A DNA stretch of 50,051 nucleotides from assembly GCA_003343765.1 (NCBI GenBank), contig QAKO01000039.1, forward strand, positions 1 to 50,051. The letters are read 5' to 3'. The stretch comes from Bacillota bacterium. GTDB taxonomy: Bacteria > Bacillota > Clostridia > Christensenellales > Borkfalkiaceae. The position numbers were made by a program, and so were the translations under genes. The number at the start of each line of letters is the position of its first letter. The stretch's first letter is position 1. The notes beneath the pieces are model-generated. The model was not told the origin of the DNA, searched no databases, and saw only the letters and a program-made list of their open reading frames with translations. Positions 1 to 5,715 of the stretch are shown here, one piece after another.

Positions 1-54
1 CGATTGCCTTGTCGGAACATCGACAAATTCATGAAGATCGTATTTTTGTTTCAT
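1..54 (-). CDS. Unidentified protein, N-terminus only (runs off left edge)
   Basis: Read leftward from an ATG at 54; only the first 18 residues (MKQKYDLHEFVDVPTRQS) lie inside the window, so no function can be assigned. The start sits directly beside a perfect inverted repeat (55-74), leaving no room for an ordinary Shine-Dalgarno site outside the repeat. It belongs to the AT-rich accessory segment that ends at the tRNA remnant near 3.68 kb. Confidence 0.4.
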   Translation of the reverse strand, partial: MKQKYDLHEFVDVPTRQS

Positions 55-74
55 AGTGCTAATATTTTAGCACT
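55..74. promoter_or_regulatory. Inverted repeat abutting the first gene
   Basis: AGTGCTAA-tatt-TTAGCACT is a perfect 8-bp-arm palindrome lying immediately upstream of the leftward ATG at 54. On the plus strand it is followed by seven T residues, so it could be a terminator for rightward transcription; its position over the leader of the leftward gene fits an operator or translational hairpin equally well. Confidence 0.45.
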
Positions 75-179
75 TTTTTTGCATTTTGTCTATAAATTGC
101 TTATATATTAGCGATAGTATTTAAATAATTTATCTTACAAATACATCGGACTTTTACCACTATCGGCAATAGGTAAATC

Positions 180-209
180 AAAGGGGAGCCTAAATATAGA
201 CTCCCTTTT
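180..209 (-). terminator. Intrinsic terminator after the 59-residue protein gene
   Basis: AAAGGGGAG and CTCCCTTTT form a stem with a 12-nt loop, 14 nt past the stop codon at 223. On the minus strand the stem ends in a short T-rich stretch. It closes the ncRNA/HEPN-like/repeat-protein unit. The 75-179 interval to its left holds the leader of the first gene and no other feature I can support. Confidence 0.6.
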
Positions 210-222
210 GATTTGTAATAAC

Positions 223-402
223 TTATTCTTCTTCATCATCTTCTCTGCTATGCCAGTATTCATCATTGTTTGGATTACACTGATTTGCATGATTATCTAA
301 GTTGTCCCAATACGCATGATTGTTAGGGTTATGCTGATTTGCATAATCATCCAACTGTTGTTGTGTATGAGTATAACCTGAAACACCATTGCCTTTACCC
401 AT
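223..402 (-). CDS. 59-residue tandem-repeat protein, unknown function
   Basis: ATG at 402 is preceded by a strong AGGAGGTGAGGTT ribosome site. The product is hydrophilic and consists largely of two 18-residue repeats (about residues 17-34 and 35-52) with the pattern LDxxANQxNPNNxxYW, then a short acidic tail (EDDEEE). No signal peptide or membrane segment is visible. It lies 26 nt downstream of the HEPN-like gene on the same strand, so the two are probably co-transcribed. Similar short Asn-Pro-Asn repeat proteins are, from memory, common in gut Clostridia and uncharacterised; I do not assign a role. An antitoxin or regulatory partner of the neighbouring gene is only a guess. Confidence 0.8.
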   Translation of the reverse strand: MGKGNGVSGYTHTQQQLDDYANQHNPNNHAYWDNLDNHANQCNPNNDEYWHSREDDEEE

Positions 403-428
403 AACCTCACCTCCTTTTATATTTCATA

Positions 429-1415
429 TCAAGGATAATATCTCAACCCCATAGGATCTTCCAGATTTTCTCTCTCGGCATAGGCTATATCATAAAAGTA
501 TCTTTCATAATTCCACTGAGCCTGCTCATAATCTTCATGATATACACACTTGCAATATTCCTTAAAAAACTCTGCACATCCGTCCAATAATTCAATAATA
601 AGCTTCTCAGAAAACTTTACATACGATGCCGCTATATATCCTTGTTGGAACTTACCATTATACAACACTTCAGGATATCTGTCTTTTAATTTTTTATAGG
701 TAGATAAACTGTTATGTTTAATAAAATGCCAAATAAGATATAATTTGTCGTGAAATTTATAATGTTCGAAATCCCTTGCTGTTCCCTTTTCCCCAGAATA
801 ATCATACAAAGCATTTCGATCAAAATGTTCAACATTTTTCCCGTTTCGAGCTAAAACGTAAACCGTAATCGCTTCGATTCGTGAAGCCATTTGGTGAAAA
901 AACTGCGCATATAAACTAAATAAAATTGTATTCACTTCTTCTTCGTATTTTGCTTGATTTTTTATATTTTGCATTAAAGCCCAACTCTGAGACTCATCAT
1001 AATCGGTTATTCCACACATAAAATTATCGTCATCAGCAGCGATTAATTCCTTTGGCTTTTTAATTCTATCTGCTTCTCTTTGAATCAGGCCCTTAAAAAT
1101 ATTATACCAATCCGATTTAATTTGATTTATTTCCTGAATAAGCCAATTACAGTTATAATCGTAGCGATCTATCTTAGCCGGATGAAAGTAATGAGATCTG
1201 CGCCTATTTACTACTTTTAATTGTTCCTCATCTAAAGTGGTATATGTCATTTTTTGAAAACGCTTTGGGTCAATTCGAATATGCCTTTCAGGATGTCTTT
1301 CATTTGCTATTTCACCAAAAATCCCCCAATAGCGCATATCAGAGATATTAAAGCTTTCGTCTAATTCTTCATATAATTTTTGATTGACAAACCTTCCCTT
1401 TCGATCTTTTTTCAT
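429..1415 (-). CDS. Helical protein with HEPN-like motif; candidate RNA-guarded toxin
   Basis: A 328-residue soluble protein, predicted mostly helical, not matched to a family I can name with certainty. ATG at 1415 has AGGAG 6 nt upstream. Around residues 190-197 it carries RNGKNVEH, an R-x6-H arrangement of the kind that forms the catalytic pair of HEPN ribonucleases; a second segment (FIKHNSLSTY, about residue 232) also resembles HEPN surroundings. No signal peptide or membrane segment. The start lies only 14 nt beyond an intrinsic terminator that closes a ~250-nt promoter-driven RNA, so expression needs terminator read-through. That layout is the one seen in type III toxin-antitoxin loci and in AbiF-type HEPN toxins with RNA antitoxins. 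It does not show the N-terminal GYYR-type signature I associate with AbiD/F, so this may be a separate family. The toxin role is inference. Confidence 0.65.
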   Translation of the reverse strand: MKKDRKGRFVNQKLYEELDESFNISDMRYWGIFGEIANERHPERHIRIDPKRFQKMTYTTLDEEQLKVVNRRRSHYFHPAKIDRYDYNCNWLIQEINQIKSDWYNIFKGLIQREADRIKKPKELIAADDDNFMCGITDYDESQSWALMQNIKNQAKYEEEVNTILFSLYAQFFHQMASRIEAITVYVLARNGKNVEHFDRNALYDYSGEKGTARDFEHYKFHDKLYLIWHFIKHNSLSTYKKLKDRYPEVLYNGKFQQGYIAASYVKFSEKLIIELLDGCAEFFKEYCKCVYHEDYEQAQWNYERYFYDIAYAERENLEDPMGLRYYP

Positions 1416-1428
1416 GACCTCTCCTTAT

Positions 1429-1453
1429 AAAAAAAGCACTCCCGTGGGAGTGC
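1429..1453 (-). terminator. Intrinsic terminator between ncRNA and HEPN-like gene
   Basis: Perfect stem GCACTCCC/GGGAGTGC with a 2-nt loop, followed on the minus strand by seven T residues. It ends 14 nt before the ATG at 1415 and would keep most transcripts of the upstream RNA from reaching the gene. Confidence 0.85.
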
Positions 1454-1679
1454 CTTCGCTTGATTGATTACCAAGCTAAATACATAAGACCATACCACGC
1501 TAACAGTCATTTGTCTACAGCTACGCTTACTTTGTGAAATCTTAAGCGACAATACTTAATACGGGGCAAATATTTATGCGCAGAAATTAAGCTCATCAAG
1601 TACCAAAGCAGGAAGCAACCTTTAACAAACTATGTTTATAGGCATATGCCCGAAAAACGGATTCGGACAATTCTTATGT
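1429..1679 (-). ncRNA. Structured noncoding RNA upstream of HEPN-like gene
   Basis: A near-consensus promoter at 1686-1714 fires leftward and an intrinsic terminator stops at about 1429, defining a ~250-nt transcript with no good open reading frame or ribosome site. Local helices are visible in the RNA sense: CCGA/TCGG near the 5' end, GCTTAAT/ATTAAGT, CGCTTA/TAAGCG, GCTTG/CAAGC just before the terminator, then the terminator stem. No tandem antitoxin repeats typical of ToxI are seen. The most likely role is an RNA antitoxin or guide/regulator for the HEPN-like protein; a 6S-like or unrelated sRNA cannot be excluded. Confidence 0.6.
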
Positions 1680-1685
1680 GGTATT

Positions 1686-1714
1686 AGTTTACCACACAAG
1701 AAATCCTATGTCAA
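1686..1714 (-). promoter_or_regulatory. Sigma-A promoter of the ncRNA
   Basis: Minus-strand TTGACA (1709-1714), 17-nt spacer, TAAACT (1686-1691); predicted start near 1679. GTGTGGTAAAC and GTTTACCACAC-like symmetry around the -10 may bind a regulator. Confidence 0.7.
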
Positions 1715-1770
1715 TAGTATACTTTATTTTTTCATTGTTCGCAATGAACCGTCCGTTCAAAAAAGACACC

Positions 1771-1995
1771 CTATGTTGCAAGGATGTCTTCCACGTGAAC
1801 GTCGAATAATCGAGCAAGATTAAGAAGATTTTCAATCCCAGGCATTTTTTTACCGCTTGCCCAGTCATAAATTACCCTCGGCGAGGATAATTCAAGAAAA
1901 TCTGCAATCTCCTCCCTGCTATATCCCGATTTTTCAATCAGAATATAGAGTTGCAAACCCGTTTTCTTCTTGTCCACTTTTAATTTGTAATTCAT
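1771..1995 (-). CDS. XRE-family helix-turn-helix regulator (small)
   Basis: A 74-residue Cro/C1-type DNA-binding protein. I choose ATG 1995 because GGAGG lies 7 nt upstream; a longer reading from 2034 has no such site. The HTH core covers about residues 21-60 (YSREEIADFLELSSPRVIYDWASGKKMP), ending in the usual hydrophobic helix LARLFDVHVEDIL. No extra domain. It is transcribed toward the ncRNA promoter and ends 57 nt upstream of the ncRNA -35, so it may control the ncRNA/HEPN-like unit, but no operator match was established. Confidence 0.8.
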   Translation of the reverse strand: MNYKLKVDKKKTGLQLYILIEKSGYSREEIADFLELSSPRVIYDWASGKKMPGIENLLNLARLFDVHVEDILAT

Positions 1996-2111
1996 ATACG
2001 TACCTCCAAATGACAATCGCCAAATTTGGTACAAATAGAATTACAGAATTATTTTATCACGGTATTCTTTTAAATGCAAGCCCCATATAAATTTAAAATA
2101 TTAAAAACATT

Positions 2112-2423
2112 TTATTTCTCTGCCAATGTACGTAGCAACTCAAATACGATTTGACGCTTTTCGGGCGGTACCTTTGAGAACAATTCTAATAAAACAGTCT
2201 GTTCGGAATCCAAATTCATTTCATCCACACCACTGTAAAATTCTGCTTGCGATATTCCCAACGCAAGACAGATGCTTTCTATAGAATTTCTATCCGGAGT
2301 ATAGTGCTTTTCATTGAACCAATCATATACGGTTGTAGGATAAAAGCCCGCTTCTTTCGCTAACTTGTATTTCGTCCATCCGTTCTTTTTCAGCAGCTCT
2401 AATATTCTATCTTGAACAGTCAT
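2112..2423 (-). CDS. XRE-family helix-turn-helix regulator
   Basis: A 103-residue protein with an N-terminal HTH_3 domain (about residues 5-62; YKLAKEAGFYPTTVYDWFNE is the recognition region) and a short C-terminal tail (PPEKRQIVFELLRTLAEK) typical of small phage-type repressors with a dimerisation helix. It is divergent from the SLOG gene at 2541; the 117-bp gap between them holds two palindromes and a consensus promoter, so this protein is the natural candidate for their repressor. The gene at 1771-1995 follows on the same strand after ~115 bp. Confidence 0.85.
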   Translation of the reverse strand: MTVQDRILELLKKNGWTKYKLAKEAGFYPTTVYDWFNEKHYTPDRNSIESICLALGISQAEFYSGVDEMNLDSEQTVLLELFSKVPPEKRQIVFELLRTLAEK

Positions 2424-2443
2424 TATTATGCTCTCCCATTTAT

Positions 2444-2499
2444 AGTGTTTACACTAATATTTTATTATTGTTGACACGAATTTTTATTCGTGCTACAAT
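2444..2499 (+). promoter_or_regulatory. Promoter of the SLOG gene with embedded operator
   Basis: TTGACA (2471-2476), 17-nt spacer, TACAAT (2494-2499). The spacer is occupied by a perfect palindrome CACGAAT-tttt-ATTCGTG (2475-2492), so a bound repressor would block RNA polymerase. A second, weaker symmetric site AGTGT-tt-ACACT lies at 2444-2455 next to the divergent regulator gene. Confidence 0.75.
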
Positions 2500-2540
2500 G
2501 TAAATAATATTATTGCTAAAACGTAATTATAGGAGATTTT

Positions 2541-3146
2541 ATGAAAACATGCTGTCTCACAGGACATCGTCCGAAGGGATTTCCTTGGGATTATGCGGAT
2601 AAAGATTGTATGGAACACAAAAGCTATCTTGCCTTGCTGCGGGAAAAAGTTGTTGAACTGATTTCAAAGGGCTACAGTCACTTTATTTCGGGCGGTGCGC
2701 TGGGTGCAGATTCAGACTTTGCGGAAATTGTTATCGACTTGCGGAAATCCGCTTACCCTGACATTACGCTTGAAATTGCCGTCCCCTGCCCCAATCAAGA
2801 TTTGAAGTGGCGCTCAGAAGATAAACGCCGATACAAGAAAATCTTCAAAGCGGCAGATTCCGTCAATGTCATCAGCGAAAAGTATTCTGACTTTTGTATG
2901 CAAAAACGGAACGAGTACATGGTCGATCATTCCGACTTTGTTATCGTTGTGTGGAACGGCGAGAAACAGGGTGGTACGTATCGTACATTCCAATATACAC
3001 AAAGAAAGAAAAAGCCATTTATGGTTATAGACCTACAAGACCTACCGGAAGACATTGAAACCAAAATAAAAGGAGCTGTCAATAAAATGACAGTTCCCAG
3101 TTTTGAAGAAGTTCATGAGCGCCTTAAAAGCCGATTAAAGTGGTAA
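2541..3146 (+). CDS. SLOG-family (DUF1273/YpsA-like) protein
   Basis: A 201-residue Rossmann-type protein starting TGHRPKGFPW, the signature of the DUF1273/SLOG group, with the second conserved stretch FISGGALGADSDFAE (about residues 47-61) forming the nucleotide-binding glycine loop and a later VVWNGEKQGGTYRTFQYTQ segment. SLOG proteins bind small ligands such as nucleotide derivatives and recur in phage- and element-borne signalling or defence contexts; no enzymatic activity is assigned. AGGAG precedes the ATG. It is divergent from an XRE regulator and followed by a strong terminator, so it is a single-gene unit of the integrated element. Confidence 0.85.
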   Translation: MKTCCLTGHRPKGFPWDYADKDCMEHKSYLALLREKVVELISKGYSHFISGGALGADSDFAEIVIDLRKSAYPDITLEIAVPCPNQDLKWRSEDKRRYKKIFKAADSVNVISEKYSDFCMQKRNEYMVDHSDFVIVVWNGEKQGGTYRTFQYTQRKKKPFMVIDLQDLPEDIETKIKGAVNKMTVPSFEEVHERLKSRLKW

Positions 3147-3151
3147 GTATG

Positions 3152-3179
3152 AGCGGAGCGGCAAATTTGCCGCTCCGCT
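3152..3179 (+). terminator. Terminator after SLOG gene
   Basis: Perfect 14-bp palindrome AGCGGAGCGGCAAA and its complement, 5 nt after the stop codon, followed by a T-rich stretch (TCATTTATTGTTTATTTT). Confidence 0.8.
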
Positions 3180-3629
3180 TCATTTATTGTTTATTTTCTC
3201 TCTCTTCACTACCGATATAGTTTCATCAAAAAAGCAAACAAAATTTAAGTCAAAAAACAAAAAAATATGCCTGCTTGCATGATAAAATTTTACAAAACAA
3301 TTCTCATTTCTTTCTTTTTCGCCCTTCAGCGGCCCCATAGCAGAAGACAAACTTCCGAAATTTGCTTATAACCCCGCTTAGTCCTACGGGAATATATGAA
3401 AAATGATAAGTTTTGATCATTTTTAACACAAAAAAATCCCGCCGGACGGTGTTTCCGGTGGGATTTTTAGGGCCAGGGAAATTTGGGGAATGAACAAAAA
3501 TAACTAAAAAAACGAAGGTTTTTCTTTCTATAAAAACTAGGCAAAAAAGCGGCTTTTTTAATGATTTATCGATGATCCTTCGGTTGTTTTACGATGAATG
3601 ATCGATGCATGTTTGAGGGCCTTGAATGT
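3180..3629. other. Non-coding end of the integrated element
   Basis: No convincing gene. Two hairpins are visible: AAAAATGAT/ATCATTTTT at 3399-3424 and a longer stem at 3432-3468 (AAAAATCCC-G-CCGGA paired with TCCGG-T-GGGATTTTT) that would terminate transcription in either direction. The stretch runs up to the tRNA fragment at 3630. Confidence 0.5.
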
Positions 3630-3684
3630 CTTAAAATCCTGAGGAGTAACATCCGTATCGGTTCAAGTCCGATCGCGGGCACCA
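3630..3684 (+). other. 3' fragment of tRNA-Leu(UAA): attachment-site remnant
   Basis: The sequence starts in the anticodon loop (CTTAAAA, anticodon TAA), continues through half an anticodon stem, a long leucine-type variable arm (GGA-gtaaca-TCC), a perfect T arm (ATCGG-TTCAAGT-CCGAT, 3657-3673), the 3' acceptor strand CGCGGGC, discriminator A and CCA (3682-3684). The 5' half is absent: bases left of 3630 do not pair with the anticodon stem and no GCCCGCG acceptor strand is present nearby. Tyrosine recombinases commonly integrate in the 3' half of tRNA-Leu and leave exactly this kind of copy, so this is the right-hand att site, with the element to its left and resident chromosome to its right. 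Confidence 0.8.
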
Positions 3685-3687
3685 CGG

Positions 3688-3743
3688 AAAAACCACTATA
3701 TATGGTAGATTTTAACCAAATTCGCTGTATATCGTGGTTTTTT
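3688..3743 (+). terminator. Terminator downstream of the tRNA fragment
   Basis: AAAAACCAC (3688-3696) pairs with GTGGTTTTT (3734-3742) across a long loop that contains further partial pairing; it continues into a T tract. It probably was the terminator of the original tRNA gene. From 3744 to 3946 nothing further can be supported. Confidence 0.5.
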
Positions 3744-3946
3744 CTTTTTGTCTTTTTTGTGCCTTTCCTATCCTCTGCTTTCCCCAAAAAACGGAATGTA
3801 AAATGTTTGATTTTAACACGCCAAATTCACAAAAATTGGAGCTAAAATCCGTGAAACACCGCTTTTGGGGAAAGTTTTGGGGAATAAATTCTATGTTTTT
3901 TACATTTTTTCAGACCGTTTACGGGACATAATCGAACTTTGCAATC

Positions 3947-4573
3947 TCATCCAGCTGTATACCCCTTTTCGATACACGTCGGTTCCGTTACCGTGCCGCT
4001 TCCGCTCGCCGTATGCCCGAATGCGGGAATCCCTTCTTCATATGTATCGTGACACTCTGTGCATTCATATACGCGCTTGCCTGCTTCCGTACAGGTAGAA
4101 TCTGTCTCTGTCTTCAACTCATAATCGTGGCTCGCCGAAATGCTCTGCTCTTCCTTTTCTTTACAACGAACGCATTCCCGCACTTTTAAGCCGTTTTCCG
4201 TACACGTCGCAGGTTTTGTTTCTACCCATTCTCCGAAATCATGTCCCAACGCTTCCCCGACTTCCTGCGTTTCCGAAATCCCACAACGTGCACAAGTTCT
4301 CTGTTCCTTTTTCGCTTCCGTACACGTTGCCGCAGATTCTTCTTCCCACGCCCCGAAGTTATGACCAAGCGCTTCCCCGTATGCTTCCGAATATGTTTCT
4401 CCGCACTTTTTGCACTCGTACCGCTTGCTGCCCTGTTCGGTACAGGTGGGAGGCGTTTCTTGCGTCATCTCATATTCATGAACACACTCTTTTTCTCCCC
4501 CTGCACAGCTAACCCCCAGTACAGACGTTACGCACAGGCAAATTGCCGCTATCAAAATATAAGCCTTTCTCAT
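3947..4573 (-). CDS. Secreted lipoprotein with Cys-rich TCTExG repeats
   Basis: ATG 4573 is chosen because GGAGG lies 7 nt upstream and because the only upstream ATG (4612) overlaps the promoter -10. The 208-residue product has a signal peptide with lipobox VSC (about residue 23), so it should be anchored outside the membrane. The rest is four to five imperfect ~45-residue repeats of the form GHxFGxWxxxxxATCTExGxxxRxCxxC, a cysteine-paired module common in surface proteins of gut Clostridia with unknown ligand. The last repeat stops abruptly after TCIEKGYTAG, where a full repeat would continue with two further cysteines, so the 3' end may be truncated. Confidence 0.8.
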   Translation of the reverse strand: MRKAYILIAAICLCVTSVLGVSCAGGEKECVHEYEMTQETPPTCTEQGSKRYECKKCGETYSEAYGEALGHNFGAWEEESAATCTEAKKEQRTCARCGISETQEVGEALGHDFGEWVETKPATCTENGLKVRECVRCKEKEEQSISASHDYELKTETDSTCTEAGKRVYECTECHDTYEEGIPAFGHTASGSGTVTEPTCIEKGYTAG

Positions 4574-4610
4574 CTTTTTTCCTCCGCCATTTTTCCTTTT
4601 ATCTATTTTC

Positions 4611-4639
4611 ATTATACACGTTTATTTTGCGCAGTTCAA
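4611..4639 (-). promoter_or_regulatory. Promoter of the repeat lipoprotein
   Basis: Minus-strand TTGAAC (4634-4639), 17-nt spacer, TATAAT (4611-4616), placing the transcript start near 4603 and confirming the downstream ATG at 4573. Confidence 0.7.
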
Positions 4640-4690
4640 TATCTTAAAAAAACACAAAATCGCTCAAAACAAACTTTTTTAATCAACCCG

Positions 4691-4719
4691 TTGACAAACT
4701 TTTTCTTTTCGTTTATCAA
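4691..4719 (+). promoter_or_regulatory. Promoter of the AraC regulator
   Basis: TTGACA (4691-4696), 17-nt spacer, TATCAA (4714-4719), start near 4726, just ahead of an AGAGG ribosome site and ATG 4740. Confidence 0.6.
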
Positions 4720-4739
4720 AGTTTCAAGAGGTTTCCATC

Positions 4740-5618
4740 ATGCTGACTTATCACCTTTCCCCACAGGAACTTAACTTCATTTCACGCATTACCAACGAAC
4801 AAGACGGCACTTTCCATGCCCATTCTTACAGTGAAATCTTCTACATCCGCGGAGGGCATATTATTCACAGTCTTGCAGGGAGAGAAGATCCTTTAAAAGC
4901 AGGCGATGCTTTTCTGCTGTTTCCGGGCTGCGGACACAAATTTATCCGCAAAAACAGTGAACCTTGCTCACACCGCGATATCATGATCCGCGAATCACTG
5001 CTCAAAGAAGCGTGTGATTTTCTCGATCCCGAATTCTACGAAACACTTCGGCGGAATACTTTCATACGCTTTCAGCTCGGTAATACGGAAATCGCTTTTT
5101 TTGAAAAACTTTTCGGTACTTTCTTGTCGACCGACATAACTTCCAAAAGAAAACACTTTGAACGTATTTTTGTAACAGAGTTGATCAGTTATATTTATTT
5201 TCAGGCACAGGATTCGTCTTTGAAATACTCCGAATTCAAAAACCGATGTTTGCAGGAAATCAACAATTTCTTCACATTTCCTGATGCACTCCAACGCATT
5301 CGCGCTGAAATGGGGTATAACTCCATTTATTTTGCAAGAAAGTTCAAAGAGGAATTTCAGACTACTCCTACCGCCTACCTGCTTTCGGAAAAACTGAATC
5401 ACGCCGCTTTTCTTCTGACAACTACTTCTTTTTCCCTCGATGATTGTTGCAGCGCCATCGGGATCACAAGCACTACTTACTTTATCAATGCTTTCAAAGC
5501 AAAGTACGGAACAACTCCCACAAAGTACCGAAAACAACAATCGGCGGTTTCCTTCTCTCCCGATTACAAAGTTCATTCGGCTGCCAATGCACGTTCAAAA
5601 AAACCACACAACGTATAA
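4740..5618 (+). CDS. AraC-family transcriptional regulator
   Basis: A 292-residue regulator with an N-terminal cupin sensor (HAHSYSEIFYIRGG at about residues 26-39 and LKAGDAFLLFPGCGHKF, the AraC arm/cupin pattern) and a C-terminal double HTH (about residues 165-265; second helix region SLDDCCSAIGITSTTYFINAFKAKYGTTPTKYR). Such proteins usually sense a sugar and act on adjacent carbohydrate genes. It is divergent from the repeat lipoprotein and convergent with the surface-protein operon, separated from the latter by a strong bidirectional terminator. Its ligand cannot be read from sequence. Confidence 0.9.
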   Translation: MLTYHLSPQELNFISRITNEQDGTFHAHSYSEIFYIRGGHIIHSLAGREDPLKAGDAFLLFPGCGHKFIRKNSEPCSHRDIMIRESLLKEACDFLDPEFYETLRRNTFIRFQLGNTEIAFFEKLFGTFLSTDITSKRKHFERIFVTELISYIYFQAQDSSLKYSEFKNRCLQEINNFFTFPDALQRIRAEMGYNSIYFARKFKEEFQTTPTAYLLSEKLNHAAFLLTTTSFSLDDCCSAIGITSTTYFINAFKAKYGTTPTKYRKQQSAVSFSPDYKVHSAANARSKKPHNV

Positions 5619-5652
5619 AGAAAATTGCAACAAATTGTTGTATGCATTTTTA

Positions 5653-5702
5653 TAAAACAGAAAGGGGCGTACGGAAAAATCCGTACGCCCCTTTCTGTTT
5701 TA
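5653..5702. terminator. Bidirectional terminator, 23-bp perfect stem
   Basis: Arms 5653-5675 and 5680-5702 are exact complements around an AAAA loop, with GC-rich core GGGGCGTACGGA and A/T flanks on both sides. It separates araC from the convergent surface-protein operon and can stop both transcripts. Confidence 0.9.
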
Positions 5703-5715
5703 TGCAATATATTTA

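Noticed and set aside
1429..1679. ToxIN-type antitoxin repeats in the ncRNA
   Set aside because: No ~36-nt tandem repeats are present, so a classical ToxI is not supported.
3304..3420. 38-codon minus-strand frame (MIKTYHFSYIPVGLSG...)
   Set aside because: No ribosome site, overlaps hairpins at the island end; I have a vague sense of similar sequences elsewhere but nothing that supports a gene.
3630..3684. Complete tRNA-Leu gene
   Set aside because: The 5' half (acceptor strand, D arm, 5' anticodon stem) is missing, so only a fragment is reported.
3566..3787. Minus-strand open frame with a VVPAIGLEPIR-like segment
   Set aside because: This is antisense translation of the tRNA-Leu fragment, a well-known artefact.
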